Shown piece after piece: positions 1 through 6,876 of a stretch of DNA of 52,653 nucleotides. Position numbers and translations under genes: made by a program. Position 1 is the first letter of the stretch, and every line of letters begins with the position of its first letter. The notes below the pieces were generated by a model that searched no databases, was not told the origin of the DNA, and saw only the letters and a list, made by a program, of their open reading frames with translations. Source of the DNA: an uncultured Clostridia bacterium (GTDB lineage Bacteria; Bacillota; Clostridia; Christensenellales; Aristaeellaceae); assembly GCA_934643825.1 (NCBI GenBank), contig CAKUCW010000018.1, positions 1-52,653 on the forward strand, in the 5' to 3' direction.

Positions 1-92
1 TAGACATTCCAGAAGGCCTCGCGGGTCAGGTTTTCAACATTGCGATAGTCGTCTTTCGTTTCCAGACGAATGGTAATCTTCTTTTCTGTCAT
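1..92 (-). CDS. GNAT family N-acetyltransferase, N-terminal fragment (cut by window edge)
   Basis: The reverse strand opens at an ATG at 92 and stays open to the window edge, giving about 30 residues that begin MTEKKITIRLETKDDYRNVE and continue to a conserved NLTREAFWN stretch. That opening is typical of YhbS-like GNAT acetyltransferases, which transfer acetyl from acetyl-CoA to an amine. An AAGGGG ribosome binding site lies just upstream of the ATG. It follows the TetR/hydrolase operon on the same strand after about 150 bp, so it may be its last gene. The substrate cannot be told. The acetyl-CoA loop lies outside the window. Confidence 0.7.
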   Translation of the reverse strand, partial: MTEKKITIRLETKDDYRNVENLTREAFWNV

Positions 93-245
93 GGTGTTTC
101 CCCTTATCTTTGATCAATGATTTTGTCGATCAGCCCATTTGGCTGATGTTCCTGTATGGATGGAATGCAGTTCCTGAAACTCCATTCCCCACTGCCTCCC
201 GCTTGCTTTTTATTCTTGTTTCATCGTTCACGCCGTTAAGTATCT
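93..245. other. Short intergenic stretch
   Basis: No gene is seen. A weak ATCAGCC/GGCTGAT inverted repeat at about 133-154 could be a small hairpin between the hydrolase and the GNAT gene. No run of T follows it on the reverse strand, so I do not call a terminator. Confidence 0.3.
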
Positions 246-863
246 TCAGCCGCAGACCTCTTTCAAGCTGCGTTCTCTAACCCAATGATCCAGAAACTGC
301 ATCTGTTCCTTGGTATGGAACCAATGCTCCCCGTCAGGCATGACGGTCAGATCAGCATGGTGCTGCGCTGCAAACGCCGATACTGTTTCGATCGATGTCA
401 GGTTGTCGTGCTCGCCGTACAGAATACAGGTGGGAACATTCCAGATGATCGGGTGCTTACGCACATAGCAAAGATACGCCCATGACAGCGTTTCTCCGAA
501 ATTCGTGGCGATTTTCCTTTTCTCGGCAAGCTCCTGTTCGGTCACATTCGACCATTGCATCATATTGCAAATCAGGTTCTCCATATCCACGATTGGAGAG
601 ATGAAATAAGCCCGGTCAACCATCGTTTGATCCAGCGAGGACAGCGCAAAGAAAGCCCCGATGCTGTTCGCAACCAAGGTAAGGTGCTCACACCGGCCTC
701 TTTGCTCGGTAAAAAACGCAAGAAACTCTTTCTTAGCTTCCCAAGGTGTTTGCGACCGATAATCAAACCCTATCACTTCACTATTGGGAAAGAGCGTTTT
801 GTAGTATGCAGCTTCCCCAGCCGAGCCGCCCTTTCCATGAACATATACGATTAAATCTTTCAT
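246..863 (-). CDS. Alpha/beta hydrolase, about 205 aa
   Basis: A small cytoplasmic serine hydrolase with no signal peptide. Visible family features are the oxyanion-side HGKGG at residues 9-13, a nucleophile elbow ANSIG with Ser67 (Ala replaces the usual first Gly), an acid in GEHDN (Asp153) and a final His in DGEHWFH (His180 or His183). This is a complete Ser-Asp-His set at the expected spacing, so an active esterase/lipase-type enzyme is likely. Start: ATG at 863 with GAGGATAAA just upstream. It lies 54 bp downstream of a TetR regulator on the same strand and very probably shares its promoter, so it is likely induced by the regulator's ligand. The natural substrate is unknown. Confidence 0.85.
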   Translation of the reverse strand: MKDLIVYVHGKGGSAGEAAYYKTLFPNSEVIGFDYRSQTPWEAKKEFLAFFTEQRGRCEHLTLVANSIGAFFALSSLDQTMVDRAYFISPIVDMENLICNMMQWSNVTEQELAEKRKIATNFGETLSWAYLCYVRKHPIIWNVPTCILYGEHDNLTSIETVSAFAAQHHADLTVMPDGEHWFHTKEQMQFLDHWVRERSLKEVCG

Positions 864-917
864 TTTATCCTCGTGAACCCTTTCTCAAAACCCACTGTTT
901 TTTCTCTTCAGGTTCCT

Positions 918-1547
918 TCATATCGTCTTCCTGTCCTTCCTGCAATAGGATTCGACCTTGGCAATGAACTGCTCAATATGCGCATCCAACAAAGGAGCAA
1001 CGGAATCTTTATCCTGTGCACCGTCGTAGACGCTGTAGAGCAGGTACATCGGCCCATAGAATTCCAGCGCCAGCTGCATGGCGGCTTCGTCAGTATCTGT
1101 CAGCTTACGAAAAATTGCCGCCATGTACGCCAGAGGTCCGCCTGCCAAGTAGTCGTGATGGAGCTGCGCCAGCTTGGGATCACGATATTGCTCCAGTGTC
1201 AGCATCTTGCGGAAATTAGAGGAAAATGGTTCCTTTGTCCAATGGTCAAACTGCGCCATGCTGTATGCGCGGATTTTGGAAATCGGCGTGTGCAGATAAG
1301 CCTCCGCAAAGCCGTCCGGTTCCGTCTCCGGCATTTCATAGCTTTCTGCGCGTTCATAGTCCATCTCGTTCATGCGCTCCACGATCTTATCTAAGATTTC
1401 CTGTTTGCTGGTGTAGTGCTTATACAAGGCGGCTTTCGTGAACCCCAACCGCTCCGCAATATCATTCATCGATGTTCCAAGGTAGCCGTTCTGAGCAAAC
1501 ATTTCCAGAGCCGTTTCTAAAATTCTTTCTTTCGTATCTCCAGCCAT
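918..1547 (-). CDS. TetR/AcrR family transcriptional regulator
   Basis: 209 residues. The N-terminus (residues 5-50) is a standard TetR DNA-binding domain: KERILETALEMFAQNGY, then the helix-turn-helix TSMNDIAERLGFTKAALYKHY. The C-terminal helices would bind an unknown ligand. I chose ATG 1547 because AAGGGGG sits six bases upstream; an in-frame TTG at 1565 is open but has no ribosome binding site. The gene starts directly behind a promoter that contains a perfect long inverted repeat (1559-1614), so it very probably represses itself and the downstream hydrolase. The two genes form a classic sensor-enzyme pair. Confidence 0.92.
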   Translation of the reverse strand: MAGDTKERILETALEMFAQNGYLGTSMNDIAERLGFTKAALYKHYTSKQEILDKIVERMNEMDYERAESYEMPETEPDGFAEAYLHTPISKIRAYSMAQFDHWTKEPFSSNFRKMLTLEQYRDPKLAQLHHDYLAGGPLAYMAAIFRKLTDTDEAAMQLALEFYGPMYLLYSVYDGAQDKDSVAPLLDAHIEQFIAKVESYCRKDRKTI

Positions 1548-1558
1548 ACTATTCCCCC

Positions 1559-1614
1559 TTGACAAGTAACCGCTCGGTAACCCTCATTATAGTTACCGAG
1601 CGGTTACTTGTCAA
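1559..1614. promoter_or_regulatory. Double TetR operator: perfect 23-bp inverted repeat
   Basis: Two identical 23-base arms (1559-1581 and 1592-1614) face each other across a 10-base spacer. Each arm carries GTAACCGCTCGGTAAC, which is itself a one-mismatch palindrome of normal TetR-operator size. The site can therefore be read as two operators in mirror image. One fills the -35/-10 spacer of the tetR promoter and the other covers the start-site region. Confidence 0.85.
1586..1614 (-). promoter_or_regulatory. Sigma-70-type promoter of the tetR-hydrolase operon
   Basis: On the reverse strand a perfect TTGACA (1614-1609) is followed, after exactly 17 bases, by a perfect TATAAT (1591-1586). Transcription should start near 1579, about 30 bases before the tetR ATG. 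The operator occupies the spacer, so bound repressor would exclude RNA polymerase. Confidence 0.85.
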
Positions 1615-1692
1615 GACCTGTTGAAAAATTTTGTGGAAAGCAGCGCACAACAAGCATAAGCGACAAGGCTCGAATGGCACAGTGAGATGCGC

Positions 1693-2238
1693 TCATCTCG
1701 TATTTTTCCCTATGTGGTCGTCTGCTGTGTTCAATTCGAGATTCATCAGGTCAAAATCAATATATTCTCCATTGATCTTGAAAAAACGGGGAAACGTACA
1801 CAGCTTCCGAAAGCCATGCTTTTCATAAAGTCTGATGGCGCGGGCATTGCTGCTGCGTACTTCAAGATTCAACTGCTCGAAGCCGTTCTCCTTGGCAAAG
1901 GCAAGAATTGCTTCCGTCAGCGCAGACGCCGCGCCGCAGCCCCACCATGCTTTTTTCAGACTGATGCCAAACTCTCCGCGATGGCTCATGCGCCGGGGCT
2001 TGCGGTTCAGGCTTGCCGTGCCGATGATCTCGCCATCCACCTTGGCAAGATACTGCACATTGTCCGCTGATTCGCACTGCGAACGCAGATAGTCTTGCTC
2101 CGCTTCAAGGTCGAGCGGCACTCCCTCCGCACCGAAGCTGAGATTTTCGGTTTCGCCACCGATGATTTTCAGATAATCCAAAAGCGCCGCGGCATCCTCT
2201 GCCCGTGCGCGTTCTATGACAAACAAGCTGTTATTCAT
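1693..2238 (-). CDS. GNAT family N-acetyltransferase
   Basis: 181 residues of a GNAT fold: N-terminal IERARAEDAAALLDYLK, a central YLAKVDGEIIGTASL strand pair, the acetyl-CoA-binding region KKAWWGCGAASALTEAIL, and the C-terminal LEVRSSNARAIRLYEKHGF motif typical of RimI/PAT-like proteins. I chose ATG 2238 because AAGGAAG lies upstream. The frame stays open further, to an ATG at 2355 that overlaps the protease stop codon (ATGA). This longer form would add about 39 residues including one hydrophobic membrane segment (LAVLIVIAVAYTLIL), giving a membrane-anchored enzyme. Which form is made is uncertain. The substrate is unknown. Confidence 0.85.
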   Translation of the reverse strand: MNNSLFVIERARAEDAAALLDYLKIIGGETENLSFGAEGVPLDLEAEQDYLRSQCESADNVQYLAKVDGEIIGTASLNRKPRRMSHRGEFGISLKKAWWGCGAASALTEAILAFAKENGFEQLNLEVRSSNARAIRLYEKHGFRKLCTFPRFFKINGEYIDFDLMNLELNTADDHIGKNTR

Positions 2239-2351
2239 CTTTAAGACTTCCTTCCATTGATTTTTCGGGAGTATCCTTGTCAGGATCAGCGTATAGGCAA
2301 CCGCAATCACGATCAAAACCGCAAGATGGAACAGGTGCATTGCCGTGGTAC

Positions 2352-3134
2352 TCATGGCAGAAGCCTGAAATCTTGCTCCAGCAGCCAGTCGCGGCCTTCC
2401 AGAAAATCGTATCCCAGCAGCGCCTCGATCTCCACTGGTTGGCCGTATAGCCTGTCGCAAATATCGACATCCCGCAAATAAATCGTCTGGTTTTGAAACC
2501 GAAGCCGCAATACCCGCACATAGGGAAGCCGTTTATATTGCGAAGCCCCGACACCGGCAATTTCGGTTTCGTGATATGCGATGTCAGAAAGCCGGGAATA
2601 CCAAGAGGCGCTGAGGATGGAGCCGGTATGTCCGGTATCCACTCTGGCTCTAAAGCACCGTCCGTCATACTCCGGGTAAACGACAGGGCCTTGTTTGATT
2701 TCGGGACTTAGATGTTCAGCCGTCTTTTCCGTTAATCCGACCGATAAGGATTTATCTTTTGCGGAATAACTCCAGCGATACCGGGAGATCACGTCCCATC
2801 CGAGCAGCATTTCAGCCGGAAAAATCCTGCCGCTTTCATCGCTGAGCGCAAAATCTGCGTCATCCGTCACGAGCACCTTGCAGTTTTCCATGCAAACATC
2901 TCCCAGCCGGATATTGGGAATGACGGCAGTCTGAAGCGCACGAACCACGCCGTTATTGTTTCCGGCGCGGAGGACTTCTTTTTCCGGAGCAGCACAAAGC
3001 CGGTGCAGAAGGCTTTGTGCGATGACCGTCATCCCCGCGCCGGTGTCAAACAACGCGGTGGCTCGCACGTCCCCAATTTGGACGTTTACAAACAGCAGAT
3101 TTGCAAAGCTGCCGCTCGACAGGCAATTTTTCAT
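2352..3134 (-). CDS. Retropepsin-like aspartic protease with two DTG motifs
   Basis: 260 residues. Two aspartic-protease signatures are present in one chain: LFDTGAGMTVI (Asp30) and ARVDTGHTGSIL (Asp166), each followed about 80 residues later by an ILLGWD or LLGYD-like strand (EMLLGWDVI, EALLGYDFL). Bacterial retropepsins usually carry one DTG and dimerise; here both halves are fused, as in pepsins. No signal peptide is seen, so it is probably cytoplasmic. ATG 3134 is chosen for AAAGGAAAGG upstream. It overlaps the next open frame by ATGA (2352-2355), suggesting coupling to the GNAT gene. Its upstream edge abuts a truncated IS3 orfB. Confidence 0.82.
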   Translation of the reverse strand: MKNCLSSGSFANLLFVNVQIGDVRATALFDTGAGMTVIAQSLLHRLCAAPEKEVLRAGNNNGVVRALQTAVIPNIRLGDVCMENCKVLVTDDADFALSDESGRIFPAEMLLGWDVISRYRWSYSAKDKSLSVGLTEKTAEHLSPEIKQGPVVYPEYDGRCFRARVDTGHTGSILSASWYSRLSDIAYHETEIAGVGASQYKRLPYVRVLRLRFQNQTIYLRDVDICDRLYGQPVEIEALLGYDFLEGRDWLLEQDFRLLP

Positions 3135-3334
3135 TGGCGACCTTTCCTTTCTCTCTGGTGAATGCATTCGATGATAATCTGATCCAATTCGCTGCGCTGT
3201 TGCGACGCTGCCCGTTTTCTCCACTTATAGAATCCGCTTCGCGATACTTCAAATAACTCGCACATTTTCCAGATCGAATACTTATTCTTGAATCTTTCAA
3301 TAACCCTATATTTGGCTCTCACATTCTTCCACAT
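3131..3334 (-). pseudogene. IS3-family transposase OrfB, truncated after about 67 residues
   Basis: The frame encodes only the N-terminus of an IS3-type OrfB, with the HTH_21 segment CELFEVSRSGFYKWRKR. The rve integrase core with its DDE residues (normally about 200 more residues) is absent. The frame stops at 3131, where the aspartic protease gene begins. It overlaps orfA by 16 bases in another frame, as expected for programmed -1 frameshifting in IS3 elements. With the catalytic domain gone it cannot transpose by itself. Confidence 0.85.
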
Positions 3335-3621
3335 TCGGATAGAAATTTTTGCAGAAGTTCCACCTTCATTTCAAGCTCAACAATTCGATTGTTCTGTAGT
3401 TGTCCTTGTGTAGCTGGTGTCTTTCTCGGACGACCCTTTGGCTGAGGAATATAACCTTTTTCGATTTTGCGCTGCTTTCTTCGTTCTCGGCTGCACAACT
3501 CTTCAATTTGTTCCTTTTCCATCCCGAATTGATCTGCAATCTGGTGATATGTGTATCCCTTCTCCTTCATTGCTATTACGCTCGGCAGCAATCCTTGTAC
3601 ATGTGTGTATTGTCTGGGCAT
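3319..3621 (-). CDS. IS3-family transposase OrfA (helix-turn-helix and leucine zipper)
   Basis: 100 residues. An N-terminal helix-turn-helix (VIAMKEKGYTYHQIADQFGM) is followed by a basic linker with KGRPRKTP and a coiled-coil end, NRIVELEMKVELLQKFLSE, which in the family mediates OrfA-OrfAB association. Start ATG 3621 has GAGGAGGG a few bases upstream. A 13-bp inverted repeat (3630-3642 with 3660-3672) encloses the leader. The gene looks intact, but its partner orfB is truncated. A related hairpin end occurs at 48231-48264. Confidence 0.8.
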   Translation of the reverse strand: MPRQYTHVQGLLPSVIAMKEKGYTYHQIADQFGMEKEQIEELCSRERRKQRKIEKGYIPQPKGRPRKTPATQGQLQNNRIVELEMKVELLQKFLSECGRM

Positions 3622-3765
3622 GAAACGACCCTCCTCTTGTAGTTTTGATTTCCTCAATTCTACAACAGGAGGGTGTTTTGTTTCACTGTCTATTTTCTTT
3701 TAAGCAGTCCACCAACGGGTCGAACCGGCTCCTTTGCTTTTCATTTCGCTGAGGCTCTTCTATTT

Positions 3766-4548
3766 TCAGGCTTCTTCATCTTCCGGGCGGACGCGCGGTT
3801 TAACCGTCTTGCTGACAATCACGCCCAATTCAAAAAGCACACACATGGGAATCAGCAACATCAACTGGCTGACCACATCCGGCGGCGTCAGAATGGCTGC
3901 CGCAACCGCCAGACCCAGAATCACGTATTTGCGTTTGCTTGCCAGGCTCTTGGAATCCGTCCAGCCCATGCGGGTGGTGATAAACATCGCCACAGGCAGC
4001 TGGAACGCGATGCCGAAGGGCAGCAAGAAGCCAAACAGGAAGTTTACGTATTTATCAATCGACAGCATGGGCGTCGCCAGATTTTCGCCGGAGATAATGA
4101 AGAAATCGACCGCCAGATAATACACGGCGAAATAGCAGAACACCACACCGACCAAAAACAGAATCAGCGCGATAAAGAACAGCAGCCGAAACATCCGCCG
4201 CTCCTCGGGATACAGCGCGGGCTTGATAAACTGCCAGACCTGCCAGATAATGACAGGGCTTGCTACAATCACTGCCGCAATCAGCGCGACCTTGAACTTG
4301 GTCATCAGTGCTTCGGACATCGCGGTATAAATCAGCTCAACGCCGCGTGCCGAAATCGGACCGGTAATCAGGCTCATCAGCCAATCAATGCACAGATAAA
4401 AAATCAACACAAAGGCTGCCAGCACCGTTCCCGCACTGACCATCAGCGTGCGGCGCAGCGCATTGAGATGAGTCAGAATCGATGCCTTTTCCTCATCCAC
4501 CTCGTGACGCTGCATCTCGTCCCGCTGTGTTTTGTCTTGCTTGTTCAT
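3766..4548 (-). CDS. tatC: Twin-arginine translocase subunit TatC
   Basis: 260 residues. This is the receptor subunit of the Tat export machine, which moves folded proteins across the cytoplasmic membrane. Hallmarks are the N-terminal LTHLNALRR (family HLxELR), six hydrophobic segments, the loop FIKPALYPEERR with the conserved PxLxxxE, and AAAILTPPDVVSQ near the last helices. Start: ATG 4548 preceded by GGGGGT. It is the last gene of a tatB-tatA-tatC operon, 33 bp after tatA. The C-terminal tail is short and acidic. The only Tat signal peptide seen in the window belongs to a broken gene (5655), so its real cargo is encoded elsewhere. Confidence 0.96.
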   Translation of the reverse strand: MNKQDKTQRDEMQRHEVDEEKASILTHLNALRRTLMVSAGTVLAAFVLIFYLCIDWLMSLITGPISARGVELIYTAMSEALMTKFKVALIAAVIVASPVIIWQVWQFIKPALYPEERRMFRLLFFIALILFLVGVVFCYFAVYYLAVDFFIISGENLATPMLSIDKYVNFLFGFLLPFGIAFQLPVAMFITTRMGWTDSKSLASKRKYVILGLAVAAAILTPPDVVSQLMLLIPMCVLFELGVIVSKTVKPRVRPEDEEA

Positions 4549-4581
4549 GACTTACCCCCGTTTCTTTTTTGCGGGTAAGCC

Positions 4582-4764
4582 TCAGCCCTGCTTGTCATCC
4601 GGCTTTTCTTCGGTCTTCTCAGTCGGTTCGTCCTCCTTGACGGCCTTCTTGAAGTCCTTGATGCTCGTACCCAGTGCCTTGCCCACGCCGGAGAGCTTGC
4701 TTCCGCCGAAAAGCACCAATGCCAACACAATAATCAGAATAATCTCAGTCGTACCCAGTCGCAT
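4582..4764 (-). CDS. tatA: Twin-arginine translocase subunit TatA
   Basis: 60 residues with the standard TatA layout: a short N-terminus (MRLGTTEII), one membrane helix (LIIVLALVLFGGSKL), the FGGSKLSGVGKALG hinge, an amphipathic helix, and a charged tail. TatA oligomers form the translocation pore. AAGGAGGA lies just upstream of the ATG. It sits between tatB and tatC on the same strand, with 29 and 33 bp gaps. Confidence 0.95.
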   Translation of the reverse strand: MRLGTTEIILIIVLALVLFGGSKLSGVGKALGTSIKDFKKAVKEDEPTEKTEEKPDDKQG

Positions 4765-4793
4765 AGTTGTATTTCCTCCTTAAAATATTCCGT

Positions 4794-5141
4794 TCAGGAT
4801 TTTAAATACTTTCTGGCTTCCCGTTCTTTTTTCGCTTCTTCGTCCATCTTGTCAACGTCCTTCTTCAGGGCATTCAGATTACGCTGAAGCTCCTGGGACG
4901 CATCGCGCAGCTCGTCGCGGACGTCCAGCTCTTTTTTCGTCTGCTTGATTTCCTCGGCGGTCTGATTGATTTCCCGTTCCATATCATCCCAGCCGGTTTC
5001 CTTTTTAAGCTCTTCAATCATTCGGCGAATCATCCGAACCTGACGCCCCAGCCATCTCGCTACCTTGGGCAGATCCTTGGGCCCGACAACCAGAAAGGCT
5101 ATGAGCAGGACCATAATCAGCTCGCCAAAGCCGATATTCAA
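4794..5141 (-). CDS. tatB: Sec-independent translocase TatB-like subunit
   Basis: 115 residues. One N-terminal membrane helix (FGELIMVLLIAFLVVGPKDLP) with the VGPKDLPKVAR hinge typical of TatB, then a long amphipathic, highly charged coiled coil to the C-terminus. TatB links TatC to the TatA pore. The length and the PKDLP hinge favour TatB over a second TatA, though many Bacillota lack a distinct TatB. The start is an unusual TTG (5141), supported by AAAGGAGG ten bases upstream; no ATG lies nearby in frame. It is the first gene of the tat operon. Confidence 0.88.
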   Translation of the reverse strand: MNIGFGELIMVLLIAFLVVGPKDLPKVARWLGRQVRMIRRMIEELKKETGWDDMEREINQTAEEIKQTKKELDVRDELRDASQELQRNLNALKKDVDKMDEEAKKEREARKYLKS

Positions 5142-5185
5142 ATCCTAACAACCTCCTTTTCTGTGTCTGCTTGTTCGCTTCGTCT

Positions 5186-5214
5186 ATCATATCGCACAGT
5201 CAGAAAAATGTCAA
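5186..5214 (-). promoter_or_regulatory. Promoter of the tatB-tatA-tatC operon
   Basis: On the reverse strand TTGACA (5214-5209) is followed after 17 bases by TATGAT (5191-5186). A TTAGT/ACTAA dyad (5240-5253) lies about 25 bp upstream of the -35 box and could bind a regulator. Confidence 0.75.
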
Positions 5215-5327
5215 TCGCAATCTTCCCACGCTTTATATATTAGTATACACTAAATAACTTCAATCGTTTGGTATAACCGATTTTTAATGAATACATAAAC
5301 TTTCCGTTAAAAAAACGCTATTTTTTC

Positions 5328-5356
5328 TTACAAACAGTTGTTTTCTGTGCTATTCT
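5328..5356 (+). promoter_or_regulatory. Promoter driving the riboswitch and truncated Tat-substrate gene
   Basis: TTACAA (5328-5333), a 17-base spacer, and TATTCT (5351-5356) with TGC just before it, as in an extended -10. Start near 5363 would place the structured leader at the very 5' end of the transcript. Confidence 0.55.
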
Positions 5357-5370
5357 GTGCGCAGCAGAAA

Positions 5371-5548
5371 CAGAGAAAATCCGCGCTTGTGTGACCCTCC
5401 GGGCCTATCAAGCCAATGGGTGACGCGGGCAATCGCATCGCCTGCCATTTTGCGAAGGAGTTTCCCCTGTACCGCTTCTTTATGTATAGGCTTTTTTATG
5501 CCGCAGGCAGAACAGAGCTTCATGCGGAGGCGATGGGGTGAGACTCTG
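5371..5548 (+). ncRNA. Probable molybdenum/tungsten cofactor (Moco) riboswitch
   Basis: The leader can be closed by CAGAG (5371-5375) pairing with CTCTG (5544-5548). Inside are ACCC...GGGT enclosing GGC/GCC, then the segment CCAATGGGTGACGCGGGCAA (5412-5431), GGCA/TGCC, and GAGT-CCCC paired with GGGG-GACTC. The GGGTGACGCGGGCA core and the layout match my memory of the Moco RNA motif, which controls molybdopterin synthesis and molybdoenzyme genes. The downstream gene starts with a Tat signal, as many molybdoenzyme subunits do. I could not run a covariance model, so the class is a good guess, not a proof. Confidence 0.55.
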
Positions 5549-5654
5549 TTTTTGTATTCGGAAAAGGCTGTAAATTTCTCAGCAATCCCGCGTCGGTTTC
5601 GCGTGAGCGGATTTACATAGCAAATGCAACCTAGTTTCAAAAGGAGGAGACAAC

Positions 5655-6161
5655 ATGGCTGATAAGAAGTGCTTCCTTGACAAGGACTACACTCGTCGGC
5701 AGTTTCTGAAGCTCTCCGGCAAGAGTCTGGCTGGTCTGGCGCTGTCCACCTCAATGCTCAGCGCGATGGGCGTCACGGAAAAGGCGGTAGCCGAGGATAA
5801 GGTTCGCGTATGGGCTTTCCCGCAGGGTCTGCTCGTCGTGAATGCGTCTGTCGCACAACCAGCGTCAAATTCCGGTTGCCGCCCCAACTGTCGATGTCCG
5901 GCTCAATCGGAAACGTCTGCTACATATGACATCTTATCCGCTTTTGTTTCGCAGCAGCCCCCTCATGCTCAACAGGATTGGAGACTCTTTCCCATTCAAG
6001 CAAGGCAGCAGCAAATTCAGAAACGTCATCCGCTCAAGCATCATCCTCATTGGACGCGGATTCAAGCCGCAAAAAACAGACAAGCAATGTGCGCCCCTTT
6101 CATTCAATGTACAGGGGCAGTCCTTGCTTGTCCGTTGTTTTCATTTTTTAGGGGCTATTAG
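5655..6161 (+). pseudogene. Truncated Tat-exported protein (probable oxidoreductase subunit)
   Basis: A very strong AAGGAGGAG site precedes ATG 5655. Residues 1-47 form a twin-arginine signal: DYTRRQFLKLSGKSLAGLAL, a hydrophobic core, and AVAE as the likely cleavage site. Then DKVRVWAFPQGLLVVNAS begins a mature domain that resembles the start of periplasmic ferredoxin-like or molybdoenzyme-associated subunits. After about residue 65 the sequence becomes low-quality and matches nothing I recognise; the open frame runs on by chance and ends inside a terminator at 6072-6149. I read this as a deletion that joined a gene head to a distant terminator. Confidence 0.6.
6072..6149 (+). terminator. Long hairpin terminator behind the truncated Tat gene
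   Basis: GACAAGCAA (6079-6087) pairs with TTGCTTGTC (6124-6132), with an inner GCCCCT/AGGGGC stem, followed by TTGTTTTCATTTTTT. This is a plausible Rho-independent terminator on the + strand. Confidence 0.65.
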
Positions 6162-6191
6162 GTTGAGTCCCCTTCCCCCTCTTCTACCGTT

Positions 6192-6776
6192 TTATCTCTC
6201 ACCGACGATCCCGCGCAGCGCTTTTTTTGCCATCATCAAATCGGCGGGGTCGCGTTTGATCCAGCTGGAAATCATCGAGCCGTGGATCAGTGCAAAAATC
6301 GCCTGCGCCTTGGGAACACTTTCCTCTTCAGAAAAGCCAAATCGCACCAGATGATCCGCATAGAGCTTCTGCCAGTCATCGTAGAGCCGGCGGCAGGTTT
6401 GGTTGACGCTTTCATCCAGATAGACCGATTCAATCGAGGTCATCGTAAGGAACAGCGACGCAAAATACTTGCCCGAAGCCACGCGCTGAGCGAGGTGATC
6501 CGCCATACGTTCAAAAGAAGCCAGCGCCGTTTCTTCCACGAGGATATGCCCGTTGATGCCGCGCTCCATCCTGCGGTAGCTGAATTCAAGCGCTTCCTGA
6601 AGAAGCTGCTTCTTTCCACCCGGGAAGTAATAATAAAAACTCCCCTTCGGCACATCGCAGCTTTTCAGCAATTCCGCCAGCCCCAGCCCATAGTAGCCCT
6701 TTTCCGCAAAAATGCGCTCTGCCTCCGCAAGAATCATCGTCTTTTTATCCAACGTCTGATCCGTTTCGTTTACCAT
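6192..6776 (-). CDS. TetR/AcrR family transcriptional regulator
   Basis: 194 residues from ATG 6776, chosen for the GGGAGTGAGG upstream; ATGs at 6791 and beyond are open but less well supported. The N-terminal TetR domain contains AEAERIFAEKGYYG and the helix-turn-helix GLAELLKSCDVPKGSFYYYF. The PKGSFYYYF variant is typical of the YcdC/TetR_C subgroup. It follows the secreted flavin reductase gene (6877-8646) on the same strand but has its own promoter. The palindromes at 8675-8705 in front of the flavin reductase are the natural target candidates, so it may repress that gene until a ligand appears. Confidence 0.9.
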   Translation of the reverse strand: MVNETDQTLDKKTMILAEAERIFAEKGYYGLGLAELLKSCDVPKGSFYYYFPGGKKQLLQEALEFSYRRMERGINGHILVEETALASFERMADHLAQRVASGKYFASLFLTMTSIESVYLDESVNQTCRRLYDDWQKLYADHLVRFGFSEEESVPKAQAIFALIHGSMISSWIKRDPADLMMAKKALRGIVGER

Positions 6777-6797
6777 GCTCCTCACTCCCATGACGCC

Positions 6798-6826
6798 ATT
6801 ATACAGAAAAATACCGGAATCGGCAA
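6798..6826 (-). promoter_or_regulatory. Promoter of the tetR gene at 6192-6776
   Basis: On the reverse strand TTGCCG (6826-6821), 17 bases, TATAAT (6803-6798). It overlaps the terminator hairpin of the upstream flavin reductase. The leader would be only about 15 bases. Confidence 0.6.
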
Positions 6827-6836
6827 CCGACTCCGG
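6805..6836 (-). terminator. Terminator of the flavin reductase gene
   Basis: CCGGAATCGG (6814-6823) and CCGACTCCGG (6827-6836) pair with one mismatch. T-rich runs follow on both strands (ATTTTTC on the reverse strand, CATTTTTT on the forward), so it may work in both directions. Confidence 0.7.
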
Positions 6837-6876
6837 CATTTTTTACGTTAAACCGTACAAATCATGTAGGGTCCGC

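Larger units (their letters stand above)
3131..3690 (-). mobile_element. Remnant of an IS3-family insertion sequence
   Basis: The segment keeps one end, orfA and the first part of orfB. The outer boundary near 3680-3690 is estimated from the end of the hairpin-containing leader. No opposite terminal repeat or target duplication can be seen, because the other end was deleted at the junction with the aspartic protease gene. Confidence 0.65.

Noticed and set aside
5655..6161. Intact 168-residue Tat-exported protein
   Set aside because: After about residue 65 the composition is that of noncoding DNA and the frame ends inside a hairpin terminator.
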